The translations under genes were made by a program, and so were the position numbers. From positions 1 to 43,052 of the forward strand of contig NZ_SJKB01000031.1 in assembly GCF_004331465.1 (NCBI RefSeq): a DNA stretch of 43,052 nucleotides. Direction: 5' to 3'. The stretch comes from Kribbella pittospori (GTDB taxonomy: Bacteria; Actinomycetota; Actinomycetes; Propionibacteriales; Kribbellaceae). The notes beneath the pieces are model-generated. The model was not told the DNA's origin. It did not search any database and saw nothing but the letters and a program-made list of their open reading frames with translations. How positions within the stretch are numbered: the stretch's first letter is position 1; each line of letters starts with the position of its first letter. Shown one piece after another: positions 6,943 to 15,421 of this stretch.

Positions 6943-8238
6943 TCAGCGTAGGTCGTCGGTGTCAGTTTGTGCACCGGGTTTTCCGACCGGCTCAGGCTTG
7001 CGTTGCGGAGCCGGCGCAGAGGTCGGCTCGGGCTTGCGCTGCGGTGCCGGTGCGGGGGCCGGCTCGGCCACCTCGGTCTTCGGTCCCGGCTCGACCCCCG
7101 GAGCCTTGGGCGGCCGGTCCGTCCGCGGTCTGTCCAGAGGTGGACGGTCCGACGGCGGGGTCTTGGGCGGCTGATCCGCCGCCGGTACGCCGAGCCCTTC
7201 GACCTTCCGCGCGACCTCGATCTCCGGCCGCTCTTGCTCGACCGGGGTCAGCGGGCTGTCGTGATGCGGCTCCGACTCCGCCTTCATCACCGGCTCGACC
7301 TCTTCCAGGGTCTCCTTCGCCGTCTCCGTCACCCGGACCTTGTGCGGCCACAGCCGGTCGACGACAGCGTTCAGCGCCGCACCGATCAGCACCGCGATGG
7401 CGGTCATGTAGAGCCACATCAGTACGGCGATCGGCGCCGCCAGCGGACCGTAGATCGACGTACCGCCGACCGTGCTCTGCAGGATCCAGCGCAGTACGAA
7501 GCTGCCCAGGATCCAGATCGAGAGCGCCAGGAACGACCCGGGCAGGTCGGAGACCCAAGGTGTCCGCACCGGCACGGACAGGTGGTACAGGGTGTTCAAG
7601 AAGCCCGCGGACAGGATCGTGACGACGGGCCAGTAGAGCTGGTTCAGGAAGTCGAGGCGGTGCGGCAGCAGGGCCTGTACGGCGTCCGGTCCGGCCAGCA
7701 CCAGCGGGAGGACGATCACGCCGATCACGAGGGCGGCGCAGTACAGCGAGAACGACAGCGCCCGGGTCCGGACGATGCCGCGCTTGCCGCCCATCCCGTA
7801 CATGATCGTGATGGTGTCGACGAACACGTTCAGCGCGCGGCTGCCGGACCACAGCGCGAGCACGAAACCGATCGAGATGACGTCCGGACGGCCGCCGTTC
7901 AGGACCTGGTCCAGGGTCGGCACGATCACGCCTTGAACGGAGTCGGCGGTCAGCGCCCGGGCCGCCAGTTCGACGATCTGCGCCTTGATGTCGTCGATCG
8001 TCTCGACCTCGAAGTACTTGCTGGCGATGTAACCGAGACTTCCGGCCAGCCCGAAAATCAGCGGCGGCAGCGAGAGGATCGCGAAGAACGCCCCTTCGGC
8101 CGCGAGACCGGTGACCCGGTAGCGCAGACAGACACCGACAGTCTGGGTGAGCAGCTTCCAGGTCGTCACGGGGATCTTGCGGACCCATGCCAATGAGAGG
8201 GAGCTCCCACCCGCGGGTCTTGCCCCTGAACGTGCCAT
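6943..8238 (-). CDS. YihY/BrkB-family membrane protein with proline-rich tail
   Basis: An inner-membrane protein of 431 residues. Residues about 20-290 contain six hydrophobic segments with the family pattern AEGAFFAILSLPPLIF near the first helix and YGPLAAPIAVLMWLYMTAIAVLIGAALNA at the last. The family (once called ribonuclease BN) has no firmly known function. The final about 130 residues are hydrophilic, acidic then proline/lysine-rich, with a duplicated PAPQRKPEP element near the C-terminus. The start at 8238 is chosen because TACGGT precedes that ATG by 7 bases (leaderless). The frame stays open further upstream but would run through the divergent acyl-CoA dehydrogenase gene. Confidence 0.9.
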   Translation of the reverse strand: MARSGARPAGGSSLSLAWVRKIPVTTWKLLTQTVGVCLRYRVTGLAAEGAFFAILSLPPLIFGLAGSLGYIASKYFEVETIDDIKAQIVELAARALTADSVQGVIVPTLDQVLNGGRPDVISIGFVLALWSGSRALNVFVDTITIMYGMGGKRGIVRTRALSFSLYCAALVIGVIVLPLVLAGPDAVQALLPHRLDFLNQLYWPVVTILSAGFLNTLYHLSVPVRTPWVSDLPGSFLALSIWILGSFVLRWILQSTVGGTSIYGPLAAPIAVLMWLYMTAIAVLIGAALNAVVDRLWPHKVRVTETAKETLEEVEPVMKAESEPHHDSPLTPVEQERPEIEVARKVEGLGVPAADQPPKTPPSDRPPLDRPRTDRPPKAPGVEPGPKTEVAEPAPAPAPQRKPEPTSAPAPQRKPEPVGKPGAQTDTDDLR

Positions 8239-8244
8239 ACCGCT

Positions 8245-8251
8245 TACCGTA
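8245..8251. promoter_or_regulatory. Shared palindromic -10 box for two divergent leaderless genes
   Basis: TACCGTA reads TACCGT on the plus strand (8245-8250) and TACGGT on the minus strand (8251-8246). The plus copy is 6 bases before ATG 8257 and the minus copy is 7 bases before ATG 8238. The whole gap between the two start codons is 18 bp, so one hexamer can serve both genes. Confidence 0.55.
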
Positions 8252-8256
8252 CTGAC

Positions 8257-9882
8257 ATGGCGGACCCATTCGCGGTAACGAATCAGGCTCCCCCACTCCA
8301 GGGGGTGAACTTCTTCACCCGGGACACGGCCCTCGGTGACGCTCTGCGTCCGTACGCCGACCTCGCGGACGATCCCGGACTGACCCGGATCGGCGAGCTC
8401 GCGGGCTCCGAAGAGGCCCTCGCACAGGCGCTCCCGGCGAACCAGAACCCACCGGTCCTGCGCACCCACGACAGGTACGGGAACCGGATCGACGAGGTCG
8501 AGTTCCACCCGTCCTGGCACTGGCTGATGGAGCGCGCCGTCGGCTTCGGGCTGCAGGCCGCGCCGTGGACGAGCGACCAGCCCTCGCCGCACCTGACCCG
8601 CGCGGCCGGCTTCTACGTCTGGTCCCAGGTCGAGCCCGGCCACGGCTGCCCGATCTCAATGACGTACGCCGCCGTCCCCGCGCTCAGGGCCGACGAAGGG
8701 CTCGCCAAGGAGTGGGTCCCACAGCTGGCCTCCACCGAGTACGACGTACGCCGGTTGCCTGCGGCCACCAAGAACGGCGCACTCGCGGGGATGGGCATGA
8801 CCGAGAAGCAGGGCGGCTCGGACGTCCGGGCGAACCTGACCACCGCGACGCCGGCCGGTGACGACGGCGAATATCAGCTGAACGGGCACAAGTGGTTCTG
8901 CTCGGCGCCGCAGGTCGACGTGTTCCTGGTGCTGGCGCAGGCGCCGGACGGGCTGAGCTGCTTCGTCGTGCCGCGCGTGCTTGCCGACGGCAACCGGAAC
9001 GCGTTTGCCCTGCAGCGGCTGAAGGACAAGCTCGGGAACCGGTCGAACGCGTCCAGCGAGGTCGAGTTCCACGGCACGGTCGGCTACCGCCTCGGCGACG
9101 AGGGGGCCGGGGTCCGCACGATCATCGAGATGGTCGCCGCCACTCGGCTGGACTGCGTGCTCGGCTCGGCCGCTCTCCAACGGCGCGCGCTGGTGGAGGC
9201 GCTCTGGCACACCCGCCACCGTTCTGCGTTCGGTGATCTGCTCGCCGACAAGCCCGCGATGCAGAACGTGCTGGCCGACCTGGCGCTGGAGAGTGAGGCG
9301 GCGACCGCGCTCGGGATGCGGCTTGCGGCTGCCGTCGACGCGTCGATCAACGGCAACGAGCAGGAGGCCGCGTTCCGGCGGATCGGGCTGCCGCTGGCGA
9401 AGTTCTGGGTGAGCAAGCGGACGCCGTTCATGGCCGCCGAGGCGCTCGAGTGTCTCGGCGGGAACGGGTTCGTCGAGGAGTCCGGGATGCCTCTGTTGTT
9501 CCGGGAGTCGCCGCTGAACTCGATCTGGGAGGGATCGGGGAACGTGAACGCGCTCGACGTACTTCGAGCCCTCAGGAGGCCCGAGTCACTCGAGGCGTGG
9601 TTGCTGGAAGTCGGCGCGGCGCGGGGTGCGGACGAGCGTCTGGACACGGCGGTGAACGACGTACTGCAAGCGCTTGCTGATGCGGAAGGCGCCGAGGCGG
9701 GAGCCCGTCGGTTGGCCGCGCGGATGGCGCTGTGCCTACAGGCGTCCCTGCTCGTCCGGCACTCGACTCCGGCGGTCGCGGACGCCTTCGTCGCGTCCCG
9801 GCTGGCGAACGACTGGGGCGGTGTCTTCGGCACCCTCCCGCGGACCACGCCGTTCGGCCTGATCACCGACCGCAGCCTCTGA
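8257..9882 (+). CDS. AidB-like acyl-CoA dehydrogenase family protein
   Basis: A 541-residue FAD flavoprotein of the acyl-CoA dehydrogenase fold, AidB branch, which has an extended C-terminus compared with about 380 residues for ordinary family members. Motifs in order: GMGMTEKQGGSDVRANLT (flavin-contact region, about 188), NGHKWFCSAP (about 210), RLKDKLGNRSNASSEVEF (about 250), TRLDCVLGSAALQRRAL, LGGNGFVEESGMPLLFRESPLNSIWEGSGNVNALDVLRAL. E. coli AidB is part of the alkylation response and binds DNA; a similar role here is inferred. The start is supported by TACCGT 6 bases before the ATG. It is divergent from the YihY gene by 18 bp. No ada or alkB gene is nearby in this window. Confidence 0.9.
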   Translation: MADPFAVTNQAPPLQGVNFFTRDTALGDALRPYADLADDPGLTRIGELAGSEEALAQALPANQNPPVLRTHDRYGNRIDEVEFHPSWHWLMERAVGFGLQAAPWTSDQPSPHLTRAAGFYVWSQVEPGHGCPISMTYAAVPALRADEGLAKEWVPQLASTEYDVRRLPAATKNGALAGMGMTEKQGGSDVRANLTTATPAGDDGEYQLNGHKWFCSAPQVDVFLVLAQAPDGLSCFVVPRVLADGNRNAFALQRLKDKLGNRSNASSEVEFHGTVGYRLGDEGAGVRTIIEMVAATRLDCVLGSAALQRRALVEALWHTRHRSAFGDLLADKPAMQNVLADLALESEAATALGMRLAAAVDASINGNEQEAAFRRIGLPLAKFWVSKRTPFMAAEALECLGGNGFVEESGMPLLFRESPLNSIWEGSGNVNALDVLRALRRPESLEAWLLEVGAARGADERLDTAVNDVLQALADAEGAEAGARRLAARMALCLQASLLVRHSTPAVADAFVASRLANDWGGVFGTLPRTTPFGLITDRSL

Positions 9883-9913
9883 CTCTGACCCGCGGCCGCA
9901 CGATAAGGTGGCC

Positions 9914-9990
9914 GCGTCGCGACTGGCGCGCTGAGGTGGAGAACCACCGGGGAGCGAAGACTGTCGGCACCGTGCGCCTGGGTGCCTACG
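9914..9990 (+). ncRNA. ZTP riboswitch (pfl motif) upstream of glyA
   Basis: Conserved blocks of the ZTP/ZMP riboswitch are visible: GACTGGCG (9921-9928), the AGGTGGAGAACCACC hairpin (9934-9948) followed by GGGGAGCG (9949-9956), and the distal GGCACC...GCCTGGGTGCC element (9966-9986). It senses the purine intermediates ZTP/ZMP, which build up when 10-formyl-THF is short. It commonly controls one-carbon genes such as glyA. It ends about 30 bp before the start codon; whether control acts on transcription or on the ribosome site is not clear. Confidence 0.9.
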
Positions 9991-10018
9991 ACCCACTGCA
10001 ACCGCAGGAGAGACAACG

Positions 10019-11467
10019 ATGACTCAACCCTTCGATGCTGCCGCGGCGTCGGCCGCGTACAACAACGCGCTCCAGGTGATCGCCGCGGTCGAACCTACCG
10101 TGGCCGGCGCGATCAAGGCCGAACTGGCCGACCAGCGCTCGTCGCTGAAGCTGATCGCGAGCGAGAACTACGCCTCCCCCGCCACCTTGCTGACGATGGG
10201 CAACTGGCTCTCGGACAAGTACGCCGAGGGCACCATCGGGCATCGCTTCTACGCCGGCTGCCAGAACATCGACACCGTCGAGCAGGTCGCGGCCGATCAC
10301 GCCACGGCGCTGTTCAACGCCCCGCACGCCTACGTCCAGCCGCACTCCGGCATCGACGCGAACCTGGTCGCCTTCTGGGCGATCCTGGCCCAGCGGATCG
10401 AGTCCCCGGCGCTGGCCGAGGCGGGCGCGAAGCACGTCAACGACCTGTCCGAGGAGGACTGGTCCAAGCTCCGCCGGGCCTTCGGTGACCAGAAGATGCT
10501 CGGTATGTCGCTGGACGCGGGCGGCCACCTGACCCACGGCTTCCGGCCGAACATCTCCGGCAAGATGTTCCACCAGAGCTCGTACGGCACCGACCCGGAG
10601 ACCGGGCTGCTCGACTACGACGAGGTCGCCCGGAAGGCGCGGGAGTTCAAACCGCTGATCCTGATCGCCGGCTACTCGGCGTACCCGCGGAAGGTGAACT
10701 TCGCGAAGATGCGCGAGATCGCCGACGAGGTCGGCGCGACGCTGATGGTCGACATGGCGCACTTCGCCGGCCTGGTCGCGGGCAACGTCTTCACCGACGA
10801 CTTCGACCCGATCCCGCACGCTCACGTCACCACGACGACCACGCACAAGTCGCTGCGCGGCCCGCGTGGCGGCATGGTGCTGTGCCAGCCCGAGTACGCC
10901 GACGCCGTCGATCGCGGCTGCCCGATGGTTCTGGGCGGTCCGCTCGGTCAGACGATGGCGGCGAAGGCGGTCGCGCTGGCCGAGGCCCGGCAGCCGTCGT
11001 TCCAGGAGTACGCGCAGGCGGTTGCCGACAACGCGGTCGTGCTCGCGGAGGGGCTGATGAAGCGTGGCGTCAAGCTCGTCACCGATGGCACCGAGAATCA
11101 CCTGGCTCTGCTCGACGTCTCGTCGTACGGGATCACCGGGCGGCAGGCCGAGTCCGCGCTGCTCGACGCGGGCATCGTGACGAACCGGAACGCCGTACCG
11201 CGCGACCCGAACGGCGCCTGGTACACCTCGGGTGTCCGGATCGGTACGCCGGCGCTGACCACGCGCGGCTTCGGGGCCGACGAGTTCGACCGGGTCGCCG
11301 AGCTGATGGTCGACGTACTGTCCTCGACCACGCCGACCACGACGTCCGCCGGTGCACCGTCCAAGGCGAAGTACGTGCTGGCCGACGGCGTCGCCGACAA
11401 GGTCAAGGCTGCTTCGGCCGAGATGCTCGACAAGCACCCGCTGTACCCGGGCCTCGAGCTCAACTGA
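10019..11467 (+). CDS. glyA: Serine hydroxymethyltransferase, long form
   Basis: A PLP enzyme that converts serine and tetrahydrofolate to glycine and 5,10-methylene-THF. It has 482 residues, longer than the usual about 420; an insertion around RAFGDQKMLGMSLDAGGHLTHG marks the long actinobacterial type. SENYASP is near residue 49, VDMAHFAGLVAG near 245, and TTTTTHKSLRGPRGG carries the PLP lysine Lys277. ATG 10019 follows CAGGAGAG at good spacing. A ZTP riboswitch precedes it, consistent with a one-carbon supply role. A strong bidirectional terminator follows. Confidence 0.96.
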   Translation: MTQPFDAAAASAAYNNALQVIAAVEPTVAGAIKAELADQRSSLKLIASENYASPATLLTMGNWLSDKYAEGTIGHRFYAGCQNIDTVEQVAADHATALFNAPHAYVQPHSGIDANLVAFWAILAQRIESPALAEAGAKHVNDLSEEDWSKLRRAFGDQKMLGMSLDAGGHLTHGFRPNISGKMFHQSSYGTDPETGLLDYDEVARKAREFKPLILIAGYSAYPRKVNFAKMREIADEVGATLMVDMAHFAGLVAGNVFTDDFDPIPHAHVTTTTTHKSLRGPRGGMVLCQPEYADAVDRGCPMVLGGPLGQTMAAKAVALAEARQPSFQEYAQAVADNAVVLAEGLMKRGVKLVTDGTENHLALLDVSSYGITGRQAESALLDAGIVTNRNAVPRDPNGAWYTSGVRIGTPALTTRGFGADEFDRVAELMVDVLSSTTPTTTSAGAPSKAKYVLADGVADKVKAASAEMLDKHPLYPGLELN

Positions 11468-11474
11468 GCCCATC

Positions 11475-11513
11475 GCGCGGCGCCTGCTCTCCCCTCGGGA
11501 GCAGGCGCCGCGC
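11475..11513. terminator. Bidirectional terminator between glyA and the DHA2 exporter
   Basis: GCGCGGCGCCTGCTC (11475-11489) pairs perfectly with GAGCAGGCGCCGCGC (11499-11513), a 15-bp stem with a 9-base loop, in the 53-bp gap between two convergent genes. Confidence 0.9.
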
Positions 11514-11520
11514 TGCTGTA

Positions 11521-13074
11521 TCAGGCGTCCTGCTTGATCCCCATCAGCGCCTCCTGCGAAGCCTTGGTGGCCTGCTTCGGCATCAGTACGGCAGCCAGTA
11601 CGGCGCCTGCGACGGCGATGCCGGCAGAGACCCACATGGTCGTGTTGAGGCTGGTCATGAACGCGTCACGTACGTCGCCGAGCAGGTCCGCCGACCCGAT
11701 CTTGTCGGCGACTGCGAGTCCGCCGCCAAGGCCCTTCTCAACCGCATCGGCCGCCTGCGCCGGCAGGCCGGTCGTGTCCACGTTGTGCCGATAGACCGAG
11801 TTCAGGACCGTGCCGAGGACTGCGACGCCGACGGTGCCACCGACCTGCCGGAACGCCTGCAGCAGAGCGGATCCGGTGCCGGCTCGCTCCGGGTCGAGCA
11901 CACCCAGCGCGGCGTTCATTGCCTGCGGCATCGAACAGCCGAGGCCGAATCCGACCACCACGAACCAGATCGAGGTGTAGCCGTAACCGGTGCCGAGATC
12001 GGTGAAGGCTCCGAGCAGGAACCCGGCGGCCATCACCAGGAAGCCGACCATCACCACGAGCCGGGTGCCGACCTTCGCCTCGACCGGCTCGGCCAGCTTC
12101 GCGCCGACCGTCATCCCACCGATGAACGGCAGCAGCTTGAGGCCGGTGTGCAGCGCATCGGATCCGTTGATGCCCTGGAAGTACTGGGGCATCGTGAACA
12201 GCAACCCGAAGATCGCGAACACCGCGACGGTGAGCAGCACCGCCCCACCGGTGAACACCTTCTCGCCGAACAACCGCAGTTCGATCAGCGGGTCGGAGTT
12301 CCGCCGCTGCCAGAGCAGGAAGACTGTCAGGAGTACGACAGCCAGTGCCAGGAAGAGCACTGTGGTCCCGTCGGTCCACGAGGTCTCGCCGGCCTTCGTC
12401 ACGCCGTACACGAGAGAAGCCAGGCCGGCGCTGGAGAGCAGGATGCCTAGCCAGTCGATGGACGGCCGGCGGGAGCTGCGGGTCTCCGGGACCAGCAGGC
12501 TCACCGCGATCGCGGCGATCAGTGCGATCGGCACGTTCAGGTAGAAGATCCACTGCCAGCCGGCGTGGTCGAGCAGGAGGCCGCCGACGATCGGGCCGAG
12601 CGGCATACCGATGCTGTTCGCCACGACGAAGAAGCCGATCGCCTTCTTGCGCTCCACCTCGGTGGGGAACAGCACGGTGATCAGCGACAGCGCGACCGGG
12701 ACGATCATCGCGGCGCCGACGCCGAGGAAGGCCCGCGCGCCGATCAGCTGGCCGGCCGAGTCGGACAGCGCACAGGCGAGCGACGCCGCGCCGAACAGTG
12801 TCAACGCGATCGCGATGATCTTGCGGCGCCCGAAGCGGTCGCCGAGTAGACCGGCCGGCAGCAGCAGCGCGGCGAGAACCAGGTTGTAGCTGTTCGCCAT
12901 CCACTGCAGCTGACTGGTCGACGCGTCGAGGTCGGCGGCCAGGGTCGGCAGCGCGACGTTCAGCACGGTCGTGTCCAGGCCGAGTACGAGCACGGCCAGG
13001 CAGAGTGCGAAGAGAACTCCGAAGCGGCGGGCGCCGGTGAGCGTCGGCCCTTCGGCAACGGAGGGTGTGGTCAT
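11521..13074 (-). CDS. MFS transporter, DHA2/EmrB-QacA drug exporter family
   Basis: A 517-residue, 14-helix proton-coupled exporter. It has the family motif C-like LGLDTTVLNVALPTLAADL in helix 1, motif A GLLGDRFGRRKII at about 80, ARAFLGVGAAMIVPVALSLI at about 110, and GPIVGGLLLDHAGWQWIFYLNVPI (about 155-180). The substrate is unknown; relatives pump antibiotics, dyes or biocides. ATG 13074 is used; a TTG three codons upstream is less likely. It is divergent from a MarR-like repressor gene with an operator-like palindrome in the 63-bp gap, so drug-inducible derepression is likely. Confidence 0.93.
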   Translation of the reverse strand: MTTPSVAEGPTLTGARRFGVLFALCLAVLVLGLDTTVLNVALPTLAADLDASTSQLQWMANSYNLVLAALLLPAGLLGDRFGRRKIIAIALTLFGAASLACALSDSAGQLIGARAFLGVGAAMIVPVALSLITVLFPTEVERKKAIGFFVVANSIGMPLGPIVGGLLLDHAGWQWIFYLNVPIALIAAIAVSLLVPETRSSRRPSIDWLGILLSSAGLASLVYGVTKAGETSWTDGTTVLFLALAVVLLTVFLLWQRRNSDPLIELRLFGEKVFTGGAVLLTVAVFAIFGLLFTMPQYFQGINGSDALHTGLKLLPFIGGMTVGAKLAEPVEAKVGTRLVVMVGFLVMAAGFLLGAFTDLGTGYGYTSIWFVVVGFGLGCSMPQAMNAALGVLDPERAGTGSALLQAFRQVGGTVGVAVLGTVLNSVYRHNVDTTGLPAQAADAVEKGLGGGLAVADKIGSADLLGDVRDAFMTSLNTTMWVSAGIAVAGAVLAAVLMPKQATKASQEALMGIKQDA

Positions 13075-13082
13075 GCTTCGCA

Positions 13083-13106
13083 AATTATCAGATATTTGTG
13101 ATAGTT
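13083..13106. promoter_or_regulatory. Operator-like palindrome between the exporter and MarR genes
   Basis: AATTATCA (13083-13090) and TGATAGTT (13099-13106) form an inverted repeat with one mismatch and an 8-base centre. A further GATAG at 13110-13114 repeats the right half. The AT-rich block is unusual for this GC-rich window and is probably where the repressor acts on both divergent promoters. Confidence 0.6.
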
Positions 13107-13137
13107 GCGATAGATCAAATTACTGTAGTCTTCAACC

Positions 13138-13617
13138 ATGGCGCCCGAACCCACTCCCGAAGAGGTCAGCCAGTTCGTCGAGCGCTTCGCCGGCATCCTG
13201 GCGAACAGTGGCGTCCCGACCATGTCGGCCCGGGTGATGGGCCGGATGCTGGTCAGCCCGACCGGGACGATGACGGCGGCTGAGCTGGCCGAGTCGCTGA
13301 AGATCAGTCAGCCCGCGGTGTCCGGGGCTGTTCGGCAGCTGATCCAGGTCTCCTTCATCACCCGCGAGCGGCAGCCCGGCTCCCGCAAGGACCACTACCG
13401 GATCCGCGACGACGTGTTCGCGGCGATCCTCGAACGGCGGAATCTGGCGCTGAGCGAATGGGAGTCGAGCAGCCGGTCCGGCGCGGATCTGTTCGGCCCG
13501 GACAACCCGGTCGGGCGGCGTCTCTCCGAAGCCGCGGACTTCTTCGCCTTCATCCACGCCGACATGGACCAAATGATCAAAAACTGGCGCGCCGAACACC
13601 CCCGACGCTCCGGCTAA
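13138..13617 (+). CDS. MarR/GbsR-type winged-helix repressor
   Basis: A 159-residue DNA-binding regulator. The winged helix covers about residues 25-100: GTMTAAELAESLKISQPAVSGAVRQLIQVSFITRERQPGSRKDHYRI shows the helix-turn-helix followed by the wing. The C-terminal helices would form the dimer interface. The start at 13138 is favoured by TAGTCT 6 bases upstream with no Shine-Dalgarno (leaderless). It is divergent from a DHA2 exporter, the classic repressor/pump arrangement, so it probably represses the pump and itself. The ligand is unknown. Confidence 0.9.
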   Translation: MAPEPTPEEVSQFVERFAGILANSGVPTMSARVMGRMLVSPTGTMTAAELAESLKISQPAVSGAVRQLIQVSFITRERQPGSRKDHYRIRDDVFAAILERRNLALSEWESSSRSGADLFGPDNPVGRRLSEAADFFAFIHADMDQMIKNWRAEHPRRSG

Positions 13618-13757
13618 GTGTGCTCCTACATCACGTGCTCGTCGGCGCTCCCCCGTCCCTTGCTTGTGCGGCGCTCCGCCGTTTGTCCGTTTGGTGCAGG
13701 TTCGTGGGTTGGTCTGTAATCGTTTGTTGTGATCGGCAATAGACGGGTGTGGAACGG

Positions 13758-14348
13758 ATGACCGAGCCTGATGGGGCCGATCTTGAGCAGCTTTATGCGG
13801 AGCACTACCGCGCGATCCTGCGGTACGTCGTACGCCGGATCGGGGATGCCGACGAGGCGCATGATGTGACTGCGGATGTGTTCCTGACGGCGTTGAGGCG
13901 GCGTACCGACCTCCCGCAGGACCGGCCGTTGCCGTGGCTGTATCGGGTCGCGGCGAACGTGCTGGCCGATCGGCGGCGCAGTCGGCAGCGGTCGGCTGCG
14001 GCGTACCAACGCGCCGGCAACGACCTGGTGACTCGGACCGGACCGGCCGCGGACGAGCGGCTTGAGTGGTCTGACGAACTGGCCGGGACGTTGGCTGCGC
14101 TGCGGACACTGAGCGCGGCCGACCAAGAAGTGCTGATGCTGGCCGGCTGGGAGGAACTGCGGGGCGCCGATCTCGCCACTGCACTGGGTTGCTCCAGGGC
14201 TGCCGCGGCAGTGCGGCTGCACCGTGCGAGAGCTCGGTTGAAGACGGCACAGGCGCAGTACGACGACCGCACTCAGCGCCCTCAGGAACGGTCTGGTTCC
14301 ACGGTCGTGCGAACAGCTGAGTCCAAGACGCAGGGAGAACGTTCATGA
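13758..14348 (+). CDS. ECF RNA polymerase sigma factor
   Basis: A 196-residue group IV sigma factor. Region 2 includes LYAEHYRAILRYVVRRIGDADEAHDVTADVFLTALRR and LPWLYRVAANVLADRRR (about 10-80). Region 4 includes LAALRTLSAADQEVLMLAGWEELRGADLATALGCSRAAAAVRLHRARARL (about 110-160). The last about 30 residues are hydrophilic. ATG 13758 is chosen; GTG 13749 in the same frame is an alternative and neither has a strong ribosome site. The downstream gene starts within its stop (ATGA, 14345-14348), so the two are translationally coupled. No SD-linked or palindromic promoter is clear upstream in 13618-13748. Confidence 0.9.
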   Translation: MTEPDGADLEQLYAEHYRAILRYVVRRIGDADEAHDVTADVFLTALRRRTDLPQDRPLPWLYRVAANVLADRRRSRQRSAAAYQRAGNDLVTRTGPAADERLEWSDELAGTLAALRTLSAADQEVLMLAGWEELRGADLATALGCSRAAAAVRLHRARARLKTAQAQYDDRTQRPQERSGSTVVRTAESKTQGERS

Positions 14349-15382
14349 ACACCAACGACCTCGACACACTGAAGCGCGTCGACCCGGCGTCCGGGATCCC
14401 CGATGGCCCGTTGACGGGTCGCGAGCTGGCGGGACTGCAGCGGATCGCGACCCGGCTGGCCGCGGAGGAGCATGTTGCTCCGGTCAACGGCGTACGGGCG
14501 GCCGACGTACCTGCCCGTCATGGAAAGGTACGGCGGCGTGCGGTCCTGATCGGCGCGGCCGGGGCTGTGGCGGTCGCGGGCGCAGGGGTAGTGGTTGTCG
14601 ACCCGTTCGGGTCGGGTGGGGTTGCGATGGCGGCGACTCCGCCGTTGCTGGATGCCGAGCTCGCGCAGGGCCGGCCGGGCAAGGGGGCGCTGCTGGCCCT
14701 CGCGGCGAAGGCGGCCGCCGACACGACGCTGCCTGGCGACGCGGGGTCGCACACGATCCGGGCGCAGATGTGGAACTTGTCGACGGCCGTCGACAGCAAG
14801 GAGCGGGTGACGTCGGCGATCGTTCCGGAGGACGTGAGCCTGACGTGGAAGAGCGATCTGTCCGGGCGCCTGGTCGTCAGGGTCGGGCAACCGTACGACC
14901 CGGATCCGGCGTCTCACAAGGGCTCGGTAGGCGGGCCCGGCACGGTGAAAGGTGAGCAGTCGTGGCCGCCCGGGAAGTACCAGCCGATGTACCGCTACCC
15001 GCTGCCGAGCGACCCGGCCCGGCTTCTGGCGGTGCTGAAGATCGGCCACGACATCGACGCCAACGGACCCGGCCAGCTGGTCGGCGCAGTCACAGACCTG
15101 TACCGCGAGACGACGCCAACCCCCGCGGTCCGCGCGGCCGTGCTCAAGATTCTCGCCGACCGCAGCAACGCGGTATCGCTGGGCACAATGACTGACCGCG
15201 CCGGCCGCAAGGGTACGGCGTTCGCGGTCGACAGCAGCTACGGCGGCCTACCGAACCGGCAGGTCCTGATCTTCGACCCAAAGACAGGCCGCCTCTGGGC
15301 CGACGAAGAAGTCCTGACAAAAACCGCCGGCCGGCTCAACGTCCGCATCCCAGCAGTAATTGGCTACAACCTCTACCTGTAG
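14345..15382 (+). CDS. CU044_5270-family membrane-anchored protein
   Basis: A 345-residue protein with a cytoplasmic N-terminus of about 65 residues, one membrane segment (about 66-86, RRRAVLIGAAGAVAVAGAGVVVV) and a large extracytoplasmic domain. The N-terminal LKRVDPA...P and the tail NVRIPAVIGYNLYL resemble the CU044_5270 family seen downstream of ECF sigma genes in actinobacteria. The 4-bp overlap with the sigma gene, and the one-helix topology, suggest a membrane partner or anti-sigma role. No zinc-binding anti-sigma HXXXCXXC motif is visible, so this is an inference. Confidence 0.8.
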   Translation: MNTNDLDTLKRVDPASGIPDGPLTGRELAGLQRIATRLAAEEHVAPVNGVRAADVPARHGKVRRRAVLIGAAGAVAVAGAGVVVVDPFGSGGVAMAATPPLLDAELAQGRPGKGALLALAAKAAADTTLPGDAGSHTIRAQMWNLSTAVDSKERVTSAIVPEDVSLTWKSDLSGRLVVRVGQPYDPDPASHKGSVGGPGTVKGEQSWPPGKYQPMYRYPLPSDPARLLAVLKIGHDIDANGPGQLVGAVTDLYRETTPTPAVRAAVLKILADRSNAVSLGTMTDRAGRKGTAFAVDSSYGGLPNRQVLIFDPKTGRLWADEEVLTKTAGRLNVRIPAVIGYNLYL

Positions 15383-15421
15383 ACCTCGCTGCCCGCGTAG
15401 GTTGCCGGCGGCGCGGGTGGG

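Noticed and set aside
6967..8196. Plus-strand 409-codon frame opposite the YihY gene
   Set aside because: Arg/Asp/Gln-rich shadow; the minus strand encodes clear membrane helices.
8239..8643. N-terminal extension of the YihY frame
   Set aside because: It would run through the AidB-like gene, and the ATG at 8238 has a leaderless -10 box.
10882..12450. Plus-strand 522-codon frame across the glyA end and the exporter
   Set aside because: It runs through a strong terminator and overlaps two well-supported genes in other frames.
14282..15049. Minus-strand frame opposite the CU044_5270 gene
   Set aside because: Arg/Pro-rich shadow; the plus-strand gene is coupled to the sigma gene and has a membrane segment.
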